This document shows positions 34,244 to 43,176 of a DNA stretch of 64,000 bases, one piece after another (positions within the stretch are counted from its first letter, which is position 1; every line of letters starts with the position of its first letter). This DNA is from VYFG01 sp965213885 (GTDB lineage: Bacteria; Pseudomonadota; Gammaproteobacteria; Arenicellales; Poriferihabitantaceae): positions 868,001 through 932,000 of the forward strand of contig OZ243919.1 of the NCBI GenBank assembly GCA_965213885.1. The letters are read 5' to 3'. A program made the position numbers and the translations under genes. The notes below the pieces were generated by a model. It saw only the letters and a program-made list of their open reading frames with translations. It had not been told where the DNA came from and ran no database searches.

Positions 34244-35212
34244 ATGATGAAACCAAAATTTACTCCAACCCTACTGGCTGCCGGCATGCTGGCAGTTTCC
34301 GGCATGGCCGGTGCCGCGGAAAGCGTGAATATCGGCACCCCGGCCTGGACCGGCGCACAGGCGATCGCCAATCTGATCAAGGTGGTCGTGGAAGAAAAGA
34401 TCGGCGGCACGGCGGAACTGGTTCCCGGCTCCAACGCCACGATCTTCCAGGCGATGGACCAGGGCAAGGGCGATATCGATGTGCATCCCGATGTCTGGCT
34501 GCCCAACCAGGAAAACTTCACCAAGGAATACGTTGACGGCAAGGGAACGGTGGCGCTGAGCCAGAATGCCTACCAGGGGAAACAGAATTTCTGTGTCGCT
34601 AAGGCATTTTCCGAGGAGCACAACGTCACTTCGATCTTTGACCTGGCCCGTCCGGAGGTTGCCGCGCTGATGGACGGAGACGGTAATGGCAAGGGGGATA
34701 TCTGGATCGGCGCGCCGGGCTGGGCCTCCGCCAACGTGAACGAGGTCAAGGTCCGCGATTATGGGCTGATGGACTTCATGGAACCGATACGCGCGGAGCA
34801 GAGCGTGATGGTGGCCGAGGTGGGAGATCGCATCAACAAGGGTGTCGGCTACGCATTTTATTGCTATGCACCCCATGCAATCTGGTATATGTATGACGTG
34901 GTCACCTTGGAGGAGCCTCCATTCGACCCGGAGAAATACGTCATGGTACAGCCGAAAGAAGATCCGGACTGGTTCGAGAAATCCAGGGTCATGAGCGAGG
35001 ACGCGCTGAAGTCAGTCCAGGTCGCCTATTCCAGATCCCTGGAGTCCCGTTCCCCGATCATCGCCGAATTCCTCGCCAACATGTCCCTTGATACCGCGAC
35101 GGTGAGTTACTTCGCGTTCGAGATCGCCGGCAACGGTCGGGACGCAGCAGAGGTGGCACAGGAATGGGTGGCCGAGAACAGCGAGCGGGTGGACGGCTGG
35201 CTGGGACTGTGA
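34244..35212 (+). CDS. Glycine betaine ABC transporter substrate-binding protein
   Basis: A 322-residue OpuAC/ProX-family binding protein. A signal peptide (MMKPKFTPTLLAAGMLAVSG, then AGAAES) leads into IGTPAWTGAQAIANLIKVVV and GSNATIFQAMDQGKGDIDVH with PDVWLPNQ, a family signature. It captures a quaternary ammonium compound in the periplasm. A strong terminator-like hairpin follows, so it may be produced in excess of the ATPase and permease. Confidence 0.9.
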   Translation: MMKPKFTPTLLAAGMLAVSGMAGAAESVNIGTPAWTGAQAIANLIKVVVEEKIGGTAELVPGSNATIFQAMDQGKGDIDVHPDVWLPNQENFTKEYVDGKGTVALSQNAYQGKQNFCVAKAFSEEHNVTSIFDLARPEVAALMDGDGNGKGDIWIGAPGWASANVNEVKVRDYGLMDFMEPIRAEQSVMVAEVGDRINKGVGYAFYCYAPHAIWYMYDVVTLEEPPFDPEKYVMVQPKEDPDWFEKSRVMSEDALKSVQVAYSRSLESRSPIIAEFLANMSLDTATVSYFAFEIAGNGRDAAEVAQEWVAENSERVDGWLGL

Positions 35213-35290
35213 TTTTCCCCTGTTACAACTGAAAATCTCCAATTTGTGCCCACTTCTTAACCTTCTTGTGTTTGTTGAATCATTGGGCAT

Positions 35291-35324
35291 GAAGCGCCGG
35301 TCATTCCGGCGCTTCCATCTTTTT
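35291..35324 (+). terminator. Rho-independent terminator/attenuator
   Basis: GAAGCGCCGG and CCGGCGCTTC form a perfect ten-pair stem with a five-base loop, followed by a T-rich tail (ATCTTTTTC). It lies between binding-protein and ATPase genes and ends five bases before the ATPase ATG, so partial readthrough or a weak second promoter would be needed for the latter. Confidence 0.8.
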
Positions 35325-35328
35325 CAAT

Positions 35329-36414
35329 ATGGACCGGGAGATATCTGAATCGGGGGCTGCTGACGCTGGCGCCATCCGGGCCGAAGGCGTCTGGAAGATC
35401 TTTGGCGACCAATGGAAGGCTGCCCTGACCGGTATCCGGGACAGCGGATACTCGAAAGCGGAAGTACTGGAGAAGTACAACTGCGTGGTTGGTGTGGCGG
35501 ACGTCAGCTTCGAGGTGGAGCGCGGCGAGATCTTCTGCATCATGGGACTTTCTGGGAGCGGCAAGTCGACCCTGGTGAGACACATCAACCGGCTCCTTGA
35601 GCCATCCGCCGGGCGCATCGTGGTCGGTGGCCAAGACGTGATGGAAATGGAGGAAACCGCGTTGCGCCGGTTCCGAAATGAACACATTGCCATGGTTTTC
35701 CAGAATTTCGCGCTGATGCCCCATCGCTCGGTGCTGGACAACATCGCACTGCCGCTGGAAATCCGCGGAATCGGAAAGAACCGCCGCATGGAGGTAGCGG
35801 AAAGGACCCTGGAGATGGTGGAACTCAGCGGCTGGGGCAACAAGTTCGCCCACGAGCTGTCCGGCGGCATGCAGCAGCGCGTGGGCCTTGCCCGGGCAAT
35901 CGCTGCGGATCCCGAGATCCTGCTGATGGACGAACCTTTCAGCGCGCTGGATCCGCTCATCCGGCGCCAGCTCCAGACCGAGTTCATGGCACTGGCGTCC
36001 GAGATGAAAAAGACCACGGTATTCATCACCCACGATCTTGACGAGGCGGTGCGCATCGGTCATCGAATCGCTATCATGCGCGACGGCCGGGTGGTGCAGG
36101 TCGGCCAGCCGGCGGAGATCGTGATGCATCCCGCGGACGATTATGTAGCGGATTTCGTTGCCGGCATTTCACGGCTCAAGGTGGTGCGGGCGGCGACGGT
36201 CATGCGGCCGCTGGCGGAATTCGAGGCGGTGCACGGCCCCTTGCCGGGCGGGGCCCCGGAGTTTCTGCTCGATGACAACCTGAGCGTGCTCATCCGTGCT
36301 GCCATCGACAACGACCTGCCCATCCGCATCAATGACGACGCCGGCAAGGCCCGAGGCGTCATTACAAGGTCCGACCTTTTGACAACGGTAATCGAGGGGA
36401 CAGAAACATCATGA
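35329..36414 (+). CDS. Glycine betaine ABC transporter ATP-binding protein
   Basis: A 361-residue ProV/OpuAA-family ATPase. Walker A GLSGSGKS, the Q-loop VFQNFALMPH, signature LSGGMQQR, Walker B ILLMDEP and switch THDLDEA are complete; the C-terminal 100 residues carry a CBS-like region (LRAAIDND..INDDAGKARGVITR). No Shine-Dalgarno sequence is visible because the terminator stem lies directly upstream. The stop overlaps the permease start by four bases. Confidence 0.9.
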   Translation: MDREISESGAADAGAIRAEGVWKIFGDQWKAALTGIRDSGYSKAEVLEKYNCVVGVADVSFEVERGEIFCIMGLSGSGKSTLVRHINRLLEPSAGRIVVGGQDVMEMEETALRRFRNEHIAMVFQNFALMPHRSVLDNIALPLEIRGIGKNRRMEVAERTLEMVELSGWGNKFAHELSGGMQQRVGLARAIAADPEILLMDEPFSALDPLIRRQLQTEFMALASEMKKTTVFITHDLDEAVRIGHRIAIMRDGRVVQVGQPAEIVMHPADDYVADFVAGISRLKVVRAATVMRPLAEFEAVHGPLPGGAPEFLLDDNLSVLIRAAIDNDLPIRINDDAGKARGVITRSDLLTTVIEGTETS

Positions 36415-37955
36415 TCCAGTTATCGGACGAACGGCAATCGGTGCCGGCAGTGCCCTCTGGCGAGTTGCGCGAGGATCAGGCGGACCTGGTCCGTGAGTTT
36501 GTCGGCACCGGGCGGGAATACTATCAGCGCGTCTTTCACAAGCTCGGCAGCCAGTCCGGGCTCCAGTGGAGCTTTAATCTGGTCGCGGCGCTACTCGGGC
36601 CGGTCTGGTACGGCATGCGCGGTATCTGGAACTGGTGCATGCCGTTTGCGGTTCTGGAGACGATCTGCTTCATCCAGATCGCCCGGGGGCTTTTCGGGGA
36701 TCTCGCAGCACAGGCCAGGAACCGTATGGAGAGCGTGCAGGGCACGTTGGATTTCCGTCGACAGCAGCTGGAAACCGCCATCGAAAACGAAGCGCCCAAC
36801 GTGGACGTCTTCAAGCGGGCCATCGAGTCGCTGGAATCCGGCATCCTCGAACTGCAGCAGGACGTGATCCGGATTGAGGAGAGCGCGATCACCGTGGCCT
36901 TGACGGGGCTTGGTCTGCTGGTATTCATCAAGCTGGTGGAGGGACTGCTTGCCAACACCATTCTGGAGCGCCGGTTCTCCGACTGGCTCTGCGACCGGAA
37001 CGTGGCCCACGGAATCAGCAGCCTGCGCATGGGATTGAGCGGGTTTTTCTTCGTCGTCGTCGTGGTCGCCTGCGTGATGCACTACAGCTTTCCTGGTCGG
37101 TTTGTGCTGCTGATGGAGTTTCCCACCAATCCCGAGTACCGCCTCACCGCCATCGACTGGGTCAAGCAGTTCTTCACCTGGACCGTGCTCAAGGGGGAGT
37201 GGTTCTTCGACGTCATCACGCTGGGAATCCGGATCTTGCTCGACGCCCTAGAGGTGGTGTTCGTGGATACGCCGTGGATCGTGATCGCCAGTTTCATCGT
37301 GCTCCTCACCTGGCTGTCGGCCGGCCCGCGAACCGCGGTATGGGCCGGGGCGTTCCTCGCCTACATGGGGTTTCTCGGTTTCTGGGAGAAGGCCATGACC
37401 ACGCTGGCCCTGCTCGGGACGGCGGCACTCATCAGCATCTCCATTGGCATTCCCGTGGGCATGTTCTGCGCCAGAAGGCCGAAGGTGTATGCCGTCCTTC
37501 GCCCGATCATGGACTTCATGCAGACCATGCCGGCCTTCGTGTTCATGATTCCCGTGATTGCGTTCTTCGGCACGGGAAAGCCCGCCGCCATCGTCACCAC
37601 CATGATCTTCGGGGGCACCCCTGTGGTACGCCTCACGGTACTGGGTCTGCGTGGAGTGCCGGAGCATATCCGCGAGGCCGCCATCGCCTACGGCGCGTCG
37701 AAATGGTACCTCCTCAGAAAGGTGGATTTGCCCCTGGCGGCGCCTTCCATACTGGCCGGTGTGAACCAGACCATCATGCTGAGCCTTGCCATGGTGGTGG
37801 TGGCGTCCCTGATCGGGGCCAAGGGCCTTGGCGAGGACGTGCTGGAAGCATTGCAGTATGCCTCGGTGGGGCAGGGAATCCTGGCCGGTTTCTCGATCCT
37901 CTTTTGTGCCATGATCCTGGATCAGATCGTGCAGGGCCGGCGCAAGGGGCAGTAG
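36411..37955 (+). CDS. Glycine betaine ABC transporter permease, long form
   Basis: A 514-residue permease, longer than ProW (about 350). Residues 1-290 contain a first group of hydrophobic segments interrupted by a charged, coiled stretch (RMESVQGTLDFRRQQLETAI). Residues 290-510 form the ProW-type core with GIPVGMFCARRPKVYAVLRP, MDFMQTMPAFVFMIPVIAFF, and the coupling motif IREAAIAYGASKWYLLRKVD. Extended N-termini occur in ProW homologues and may sense osmolarity. Start overlaps the ATPase stop (ATGA). Confidence 0.88.
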   Translation: MIQLSDERQSVPAVPSGELREDQADLVREFVGTGREYYQRVFHKLGSQSGLQWSFNLVAALLGPVWYGMRGIWNWCMPFAVLETICFIQIARGLFGDLAAQARNRMESVQGTLDFRRQQLETAIENEAPNVDVFKRAIESLESGILELQQDVIRIEESAITVALTGLGLLVFIKLVEGLLANTILERRFSDWLCDRNVAHGISSLRMGLSGFFFVVVVVACVMHYSFPGRFVLLMEFPTNPEYRLTAIDWVKQFFTWTVLKGEWFFDVITLGIRILLDALEVVFVDTPWIVIASFIVLLTWLSAGPRTAVWAGAFLAYMGFLGFWEKAMTTLALLGTAALISISIGIPVGMFCARRPKVYAVLRPIMDFMQTMPAFVFMIPVIAFFGTGKPAAIVTTMIFGGTPVVRLTVLGLRGVPEHIREAAIAYGASKWYLLRKVDLPLAAPSILAGVNQTIMLSLAMVVVASLIGAKGLGEDVLEALQYASVGQGILAGFSILFCAMILDQIVQGRRKGQ

Positions 37956-38328
37956 TTCCCGGTCGCTGCCGGCGGATCAGCGGTTGCGACATCCGGGAAG
38001 CAGGTTTGTAGCCCGTCGACAGTCCTGCCACGCCGGTTGTCACGGGCTTGGCAGTAACGCAGTTCGGAGTGAAGGTAAGCACGCATTATCATGTATGTAT
38101 TCCGGCGTAAGCAAATTGAATGCGGGAAGAAAAAACAATCTGAGCATATGAACGAAGCTGTGTCGTAGGATTTCTTCATATATGTTCGCTACACTGTATG
38201 CCTGCTCAGCTCTGGTTGTTGCTGTCAGATGGACCATCATCTGATATGTGACAGTCGCAGAAAAACCGACTGTAACAGTATTGCGTTTATCTCCTGAACC
38301 GGTCATGCAATGGCCATTGGCGGACTCG
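37956..38328. other. Region without a recognisable gene
   Basis: 373 bases between the permease stop and the convergent NYN gene. Part of it is AT-rich. I see no convincing gene and no strong terminator hairpin. Confidence 0.4.
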
Positions 38329-39054
38329 TTATTTCTTGCGGCGCACGAACGCTGCGGTGTCTTCCTTCCTGGTTTCGAATCCGCCCGAATCACGAACCAG
38401 CCTGCTGAGGTTGGAACATCCGTAGGTTCTCGGATCGAAATCGGGATGTGCTCCCTGGATGCGGCTGCCGATGATGCCGAGATTCACCCAGCCGTCTTCG
38501 TCCGGATCCCCGATCGCCTTGGAAATGAGCGGCACGGCCTCCCTGGGCCGCAGCTTCACCTGACCGCCGGAACTGCCGGCGGCCTCCCCGACGGGTATCT
38601 CCGGGGAGGGTGTGAGGAGATTCTCCAGGTAGGTGAACCGAGTGCAGGCATTCCTGAATGACTCGGGGGTTTTCTTCTCGCCGAAGCCGTAGACGGCGAG
38701 GCCATCCTCCCGCAGGCGCTGGGCCAGCCGGGTGAAGTCGGAATCCGAGCTGACCAGGCAGAATCCGTCGAGCCGTCCCTTGTACATTAGGTCCATGGCG
38801 TCGATGACCAGCGCGATGTCGGAAGCGTTCTTGCCGGTCGTGTTGGTCCGCTGCTGGTGTTGCAGGATGGCAAGGTACTGGATGGCCTTGTTCCAGCCCG
38901 CAAGGCGGGTGCCGGAGAAATCCCCGTAGATCCTCCGGACATTGGCGTTGCCGAGGGTGACGATCTCCTCGAAGATGGCCTTGGCATACTGCGAACTGGT
39001 ATTGTCCGCGTCGATCAGGACCGCGAGGCTGTCGTTTTCCGTGGTTGGTGGCAT
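38329..39054 (-). CDS. NYN-domain protein with OST-HTH-like C-terminus
   Basis: A 241-residue protein. Residues 8-150 match the NYN (PIN-like) RNase domain: LAVLIDADNTSSQYAKAIFE, the DIALVIDAMDLMYKG segment, FCLVSSDSDFTRLAQRL, and GEKKTPESFRNAC; the Asp residues needed for metal-dependent RNase activity are present. The C-terminal part resembles an OST-HTH/LOTUS RNA-binding domain (DEDGWVNLGIIGSRIQGAHP, DPRTYGCSNLSRLV). LabA-like proteins of this architecture are common but their targets are unknown. Confidence 0.88.
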   Translation of the reverse strand: MPPTTENDSLAVLIDADNTSSQYAKAIFEEIVTLGNANVRRIYGDFSGTRLAGWNKAIQYLAILQHQQRTNTTGKNASDIALVIDAMDLMYKGRLDGFCLVSSDSDFTRLAQRLREDGLAVYGFGEKKTPESFRNACTRFTYLENLLTPSPEIPVGEAAGSSGGQVKLRPREAVPLISKAIGDPDEDGWVNLGIIGSRIQGAHPDFDPRTYGCSNLSRLVRDSGGFETRKEDTAAFVRRKK

Positions 39055-39075
39055 GGCTGTGCTGAATGATATCGG

Positions 39076-39753
39076 TTATTCATCTCCCGGCACACCGTAG
39101 GACGGCGCGGCCGCCGGGTCGACCGCCCGGACAAGATAGTCGTTCATCTGCGGCTCGTACAGTTCCCAGAGGCGCCGGAGCGCGGGCACGGCATCCTCGT
39201 CTACCCAGTCGACCCGCAGGTCCACCAGGGGGAAGGGCTGCACATGGGCCACGAGCAGCGCCGCGGAATGGACCTCCCCTGCCTCGCCGCCCGCTGCCAG
39301 ACCGGCCTCCAGGGCATGCAGCAACCGGTTCGCGAGGTGAAGCCCGGCATTCCCGCCGAAGCTGGTGGTCATGGCAGCGGGCACACTGGTGTTGGCAAGC
39401 AGGTTGCCCGCCGCATAACAGTCCACGCCGGCACTTTCGCCGTGGGTACCGAGGATTTGCTCCCCGGTCCAGGCTGCGGTCTGACCCAGGCGGTCCACCA
39501 CGGTCAGTTGCCGCCAGTCAAGATTTTTCCTTTCTGCGATTACGTTCTCGAGGGCTTCCCTGGCGCCCAATCCCGATTCCAGGGCATCCAGCAGCACCGG
39601 GCCAAGATTCGGATCGGTGACGTTCTGGGTCGCGACGGCACCAACATCGGCCCGGACATGGGGGCAGCGGGCGCCCACGCAGATGCTGGAAGTGGTGATT
39701 GCCGCACCGAACATGCCGCTCCTGCCGCATCGCCCGACGATGGAAAAGGTCAT
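39076..39753 (-). CDS. DUF1028 family protein (Ntn-hydrolase-like)
   Basis: A 225-residue DUF1028 protein: MTFSIVGRCGRSGMFGAAIT at the N-terminus and ATQNVTDPNLGPVLLDALES with TAAWTGEQILGTHGE. DUF1028 resembles Ntn-hydrolases, with amidase or decarbamoylase roles proposed. The ATG at 39753 overlaps the upstream RidA stop by four bases, so the two are coupled; this pairing of DUF1028 and RidA recurs in nitrogen-catabolism operons. Confidence 0.85.
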   Translation of the reverse strand: MTFSIVGRCGRSGMFGAAITTSSICVGARCPHVRADVGAVATQNVTDPNLGPVLLDALESGLGAREALENVIAERKNLDWRQLTVVDRLGQTAAWTGEQILGTHGESAGVDCYAAGNLLANTSVPAAMTTSFGGNAGLHLANRLLHALEAGLAAGGEAGEVHSAALLVAHVQPFPLVDLRVDWVDEDAVPALRRLWELYEPQMNDYLVRAVDPAAAPSYGVPGDE

Positions 39754-40187
39754 GCCGGATCCCCGTCCGGGATCACGGCGGTAGCCTCGATCTCCATCAG
39801 CCATTCCGGCCTCGCCAGACCATTGACAATGAGTCCGGTGGAAACCGGATAGATCCCCTTCAGCCATTTGCCGATCGCCTGGTAGACATCGTCACGGTAG
39901 GCGCGGTCGGTGATGTAGACCTGGATGCGGCAGATCTGGGACAGGTCTGACCCCGCCTCCTCGAGAAGCTGCTTGACATTCCGCATCGCGCGATCGGCCT
40001 GGTCGTAGGCGCTCATGCTCCCGATGCTCTCAAAGGAGTCGACATCCTGGCCCACCTGGCCACGCACAAAAACCAGGGTGCCGCGCGCCTTGACCACCTG
40101 ACAGAGGTCGTTGTCGAGCTTCTGGTTGGGGTAGGTGTCCCGGGTATTGAATTTACGGTACCGCTGATGAACTTCTGGCATGGCCAT
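39750..40187 (-). CDS. RidA family protein
   Basis: A 145-residue YjgF/RidA-like protein with the family sequence GTLVFVRGQVGQDVD, RAMRNVKQLLEEAGSDLSQI, and EWLMEIEATAVIP. RidA hydrolyses reactive enamine/imine intermediates, but many subfamilies including this one lack an assigned substrate and may lack the catalytic Arg. An ATG two codons later could be the start. Confidence 0.88.
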   Translation of the reverse strand: MAMPEVHQRYRKFNTRDTYPNQKLDNDLCQVVKARGTLVFVRGQVGQDVDSFESIGSMSAYDQADRAMRNVKQLLEEAGSDLSQICRIQVYITDRAYRDDVYQAIGKWLKGIYPVSTGLIVNGLARPEWLMEIEATAVIPDGDPA

Positions 40188-40322
40188 TGTACTGGGATAA
40201 ACGGAGAATGCCGAAGGCTAGCCCGGTTCATGGCCTTGTCAAGGGCCAGGGAATCCTCCCTCGGGCAAGAGCCGCCCCCTCGTTCCCGGTTCCCCGGAGA
40301 CGGCCGGGCCGGGATACCCCGG

Positions 40323-40901
40323 CTATCCGAACGTCCGTTGATGGGATTCCACGGTCCCCGCCAGCAGGCGGTCCAGCGAGAGCATGCCCGCGCCGTGGAT
40401 CACGAGGTAGACCAGCAGGAACATCCAGAGCGCCCTCTGGTCCAGGATCGCGGCGCTGGACAGGTTGTCGAACCAGGAACCGATGGTCTTGTCGTCGACG
40501 CCGTGAAAGGCGATGTCGACGTAGCTCTGGACCAGCACGAATCCGATCATGCCGAGAGCCGCGAGGCGCGTGAACAGGCCCATCACGATCAGGATCGGCA
40601 GGATGATTTCACTGTAGGTGCCGAGCATGACGATGAAGCCCCAGGGAATGAACGGCACCTGGGAGGCGTCGAAATCGTACTGCTCGATCACCGAGGGCAG
40701 TATCTGGAAGTAGGCGACGTCCTGGATCATGAGCAGGCCGAATAAGCCGTCTCCCGTCTTGGTCATGGCGGAATTGAGGAAATACATCAGCAGGACCGCC
40801 GCGAACACCAGCCGGGCCAGTGCCCCGGGAAGCCAGGAGGAGGTATGGCGTTCCAGGGAAGAGAAAAAGCGTACGAACCGGGCGGTAATTGATAGGGTCA
40901 T
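40323..40901 (-). CDS. DoxX-like membrane protein of the bufferin operon
   Basis: A 192-residue DoxX-family protein with four or five membrane helices (LARLVFAAVLLMYFLNSAMT, PWGFIVMLGTYSEIILPILI, LAALGMIGFVLVQSYVDIAF). It ends a four-gene block with BufA, BufB and BufC. In published bufferin operons a DoxX-type protein (BufD) is often present; its role is unclear. Start overlaps the bufC stop by four bases. Confidence 0.85.
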   Translation of the reverse strand: MTLSITARFVRFFSSLERHTSSWLPGALARLVFAAVLLMYFLNSAMTKTGDGLFGLLMIQDVAYFQILPSVIEQYDFDASQVPFIPWGFIVMLGTYSEIILPILIVMGLFTRLAALGMIGFVLVQSYVDIAFHGVDDKTIGSWFDNLSSAAILDQRALWMFLLVYLVIHGAGMLSLDRLLAGTVESHQRTFG

Positions 40902-41707
40902 GATAGGGTTCCCCTTTGATCAGGTGGGATCTTGTTCACGGCGGCAGGGGCGATCCCCGCCACCGTCCCGTACCGGAAGAGTAGCACCAGTTGTGCTGAC
41001 AGATCGAGATCCGGCTCCCGCGACATGGCACGCTCCGCGGCCTCCCCGAGCGCGGCTCCCCGGGCCAGGCTCCGGATGAAGGCGTGGCTGCCGCTGTCCA
41101 GGCGGTGGGTGACGACCTCGGCACCCGGCCGGACGACCAGCAGACGCTCGGGGCGTTTCATGTCGATCTCCGCCTGCCCGTCGTCCGACTGGCAGTCCTG
41201 CCAGACGGAAAGCACGGGCCAGCGTGATTCCAGCGTTCTTGCGGAAGGATGCAGGATCAGCCGGGTGCCGGGCAGCTCCGGTTCGGGGATTCCGGACAGG
41301 AGCCGGATCTCTGCCGGGGCCGCGTCCCTGGCATTGAGTGCGGAAATCCTGCACCACTCGAGCCGCGCCACGTCGCCCAGGTAGGGGTACCGGCCGGCGG
41401 CGGGCAATTCATCGAGAAGGTCACCGAACCGTTCGCCGTACAGGAGCAGCACCGGTGTCCGGGGCGGATGCCTGCGGACGTATTCCATGGCCGCCGCACG
41501 AAAGAACTCCTCGCCCACCAGTTTCCGCACCGTCGGGAAGGTCATCTCCAGCGCCCCGGCCAGCCCTGCGAGGTGATTGTTGCGGTAGACGTCGAAGCGG
41601 CGCCCCGCACCCGCGTCCCCGCGCCCGGAGATGCCGCCGGGCGGCTCCGGGTCTGGCCGCATGATCGCAGCAGCGAAGACGTCCTGCAGGTCAGCCAGAG
41701 ACGGCAT
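40898..41707 (-). CDS. BufC/HvfC-like (DUF2063) protein
   Basis: A 269-residue DUF2063 protein, typical partner of DUF692 enzymes: SLADLQDVFAAAIMRPDPEP near the start, then FDVYRNNHLAGLAGALEMTF, PTVRKLVGEEFFRAAAMEYV, PRTPVLLLYGERFGDLLDEL. In bufferin and related RiPP systems this protein presents the precursor peptide to the iron enzyme. Start 41707 overlaps the end of bufB by 17 bases. Confidence 0.88.
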   Translation of the reverse strand: MPSLADLQDVFAAAIMRPDPEPPGGISGRGDAGAGRRFDVYRNNHLAGLAGALEMTFPTVRKLVGEEFFRAAAMEYVRRHPPRTPVLLLYGERFGDLLDELPAAGRYPYLGDVARLEWCRISALNARDAAPAEIRLLSGIPEPELPGTRLILHPSARTLESRWPVLSVWQDCQSDDGQAEIDMKRPERLLVVRPGAEVVTHRLDSGSHAFIRSLARGAALGEAAERAMSREPDLDLSAQLVLLFRYGTVAGIAPAAVNKIPPDQRGTLS

Positions 41708-42554
41708 GCCGTACCCTGGTGCCGACTTGCTCCATGCGCCGGTCCGCCAGCTCCGCCTGGCGAACCAGCACCCGCCATTCGGGTATCCGCGCATCCCATT
41801 CGATCAGGGTCGGCACGGGGCCGGTTTTGTGGACCGTATGCTCGTACAGTTTCCACACCGCGTCACAGACTTCCCGGTCATGGGTGTCGATCAGGAGCGG
41901 CCGGTCGTCGGTATCGGTTTCCACGGCATGTCCGGCGAGATGGATCTCCCCTACGCGGTCCAGGGGGAAGGCATCCAGGTAGGACTCTGCGCAGTCCCCC
42001 AGGTTGGTGGCGGACACGTAGACGTTGTTGACGTCCAGTAACAGGCCGCATCCGCTGCGGCGGGAGAGTTCCGCAAGGAATGCCGTTTCCGGATACTCGT
42101 CCCGGTCGAACCGGAGGTAGGAAGAGGGGTTTTCCAGGAGGATTTGCCGGCCGAGGCGGTTCTGCACCAGGTCCACGTGATCCGAGACCCGTCCGAGCGT
42201 CTCGTCGTCATAGGGCAGCGGCAGCAGGTCGTTAAGGAACAGGCCCTCATGGGTGGACCAGGCGAGGTGTTCACTGACTGCCGCGGGTTCGAAGCGTCGT
42301 ACGACCCGGCAAAGACGCTCGAGGTGGTCAGGGTCCGGGCCCGCGGCGGAGCCGATGGAGAGCCCGACGCCGTGAATGGACAGCGGGACCCTGGCGCGCG
42401 CCCGGTCCAGCCACCGATGGACGGGCCCGCCGTCGCCCATGTAGTTCTCCGCATGCACTTCGAACCAGGCCGGAACCCGTTCCGGTGCCAGGGCCTGCTC
42501 GTAGTGCTCCGCCTTCAGGCAGACACCCGCGTTCGATGGCAGTCCGGTGTTCAT
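41691..42554 (-). CDS. bufB: BufB/MNIO (DUF692) peptide-modifying enzyme
   Basis: A 287-residue DUF692 enzyme (multinuclear non-haem iron oxygenase). Conserved segments carrying metal ligands are FEVHAENYMGDGGPVHRWLD, PLSIHGVGLSIGS, SEHLAW, GCGLLLDVNNVYVSATN, EIHLAGHA and LLIDTHDREV. MNIO enzymes convert Cys residues of the precursor, in bufferins into copper-binding heterocycles. The partner genes on both sides fit this role. Confidence 0.92.
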   Translation of the reverse strand: MNTGLPSNAGVCLKAEHYEQALAPERVPAWFEVHAENYMGDGGPVHRWLDRARARVPLSIHGVGLSIGSAAGPDPDHLERLCRVVRRFEPAAVSEHLAWSTHEGLFLNDLLPLPYDDETLGRVSDHVDLVQNRLGRQILLENPSSYLRFDRDEYPETAFLAELSRRSGCGLLLDVNNVYVSATNLGDCAESYLDAFPLDRVGEIHLAGHAVETDTDDRPLLIDTHDREVCDAVWKLYEHTVHKTGPVPTLIEWDARIPEWRVLVRQAELADRRMEQVGTRVRHAVSG

Positions 42555-42685
42555 GTCCGGGTACGGGATACGGGAGGTCGGCGGCGATCAGGGACCGCAC
42601 CGGGAGGCAATGATGCCGGGGAAATCCAGGCCGGGTGTCACGGCGCAGCCTGTTCAGGCGCGCGCCGTGGCGTTCCCGCAATGGA

Positions 42686-43018
42686 TCAACCGGCCGGCAG
42701 GTCGCGGTCCAGCGCGGTCAGGGAGCCCACGCGGTCACCGGGCAGTTCGTACTTCGGATTGTCCTCCTCGACCCCGTATTTCTCGCACTCCCCCTTGGGT
42801 ACCGCTGACCAGGCGTTGCCCTGGTAATCCACCGTGGAAGTGCCCGCGCAGGTGGTGCCGGCACCGGCACCGCAGCCGTTTTTACCGGCCAGCGCGATGC
42901 CGAAGCATTTTTCCTTGCTCTGGGCGGAAGCCGGCAGCGGTGCGAGGGCCGAGGATACCGCTAGGGCCACGGCACCTGCCAACATGGTACCTGATACGAC
43001 AGAGATTTTCTTGGACAT
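42686..43018 (-). CDS. bufA1: BufA1 bufferin precursor (DUF2282)
   Basis: A 110-residue DUF2282 protein with a signal peptide (VVSGTMLAGAVALAVSSALA, then PLPASA). The mature part has four conserved Cys: EKCFGIALAGKNGCGAGAGT, TCAGTSTVDYQGNAW and GECEKYG. BufA1 peptides are modified on Cys by BufB and bind copper in the periplasm. It is 131 bases before bufB, so a separate translation start or attenuation may set its level. Copper induction is known for some bufferin operons. Confidence 0.9.
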   Translation of the reverse strand: MSKKISVVSGTMLAGAVALAVSSALAPLPASAQSKEKCFGIALAGKNGCGAGAGTTCAGTSTVDYQGNAWSAVPKGECEKYGVEEDNPKYELPGDRVGSLTALDRDLPAG

Positions 43019-43176
43019 GATTCGTCTCCTGAAATGATATGAACGGGTATGTGGATACTAACCTGAAGTTCCATTATTTTGAGTAGGGACAACAGGTTCG
43101 CGAAGAAGTTCTCCGCAGGCAGGACAGGTATCGGAAAGAAGCAGTCTCCCGGCGGGCAGGGCCGGGCGGGATTCGT

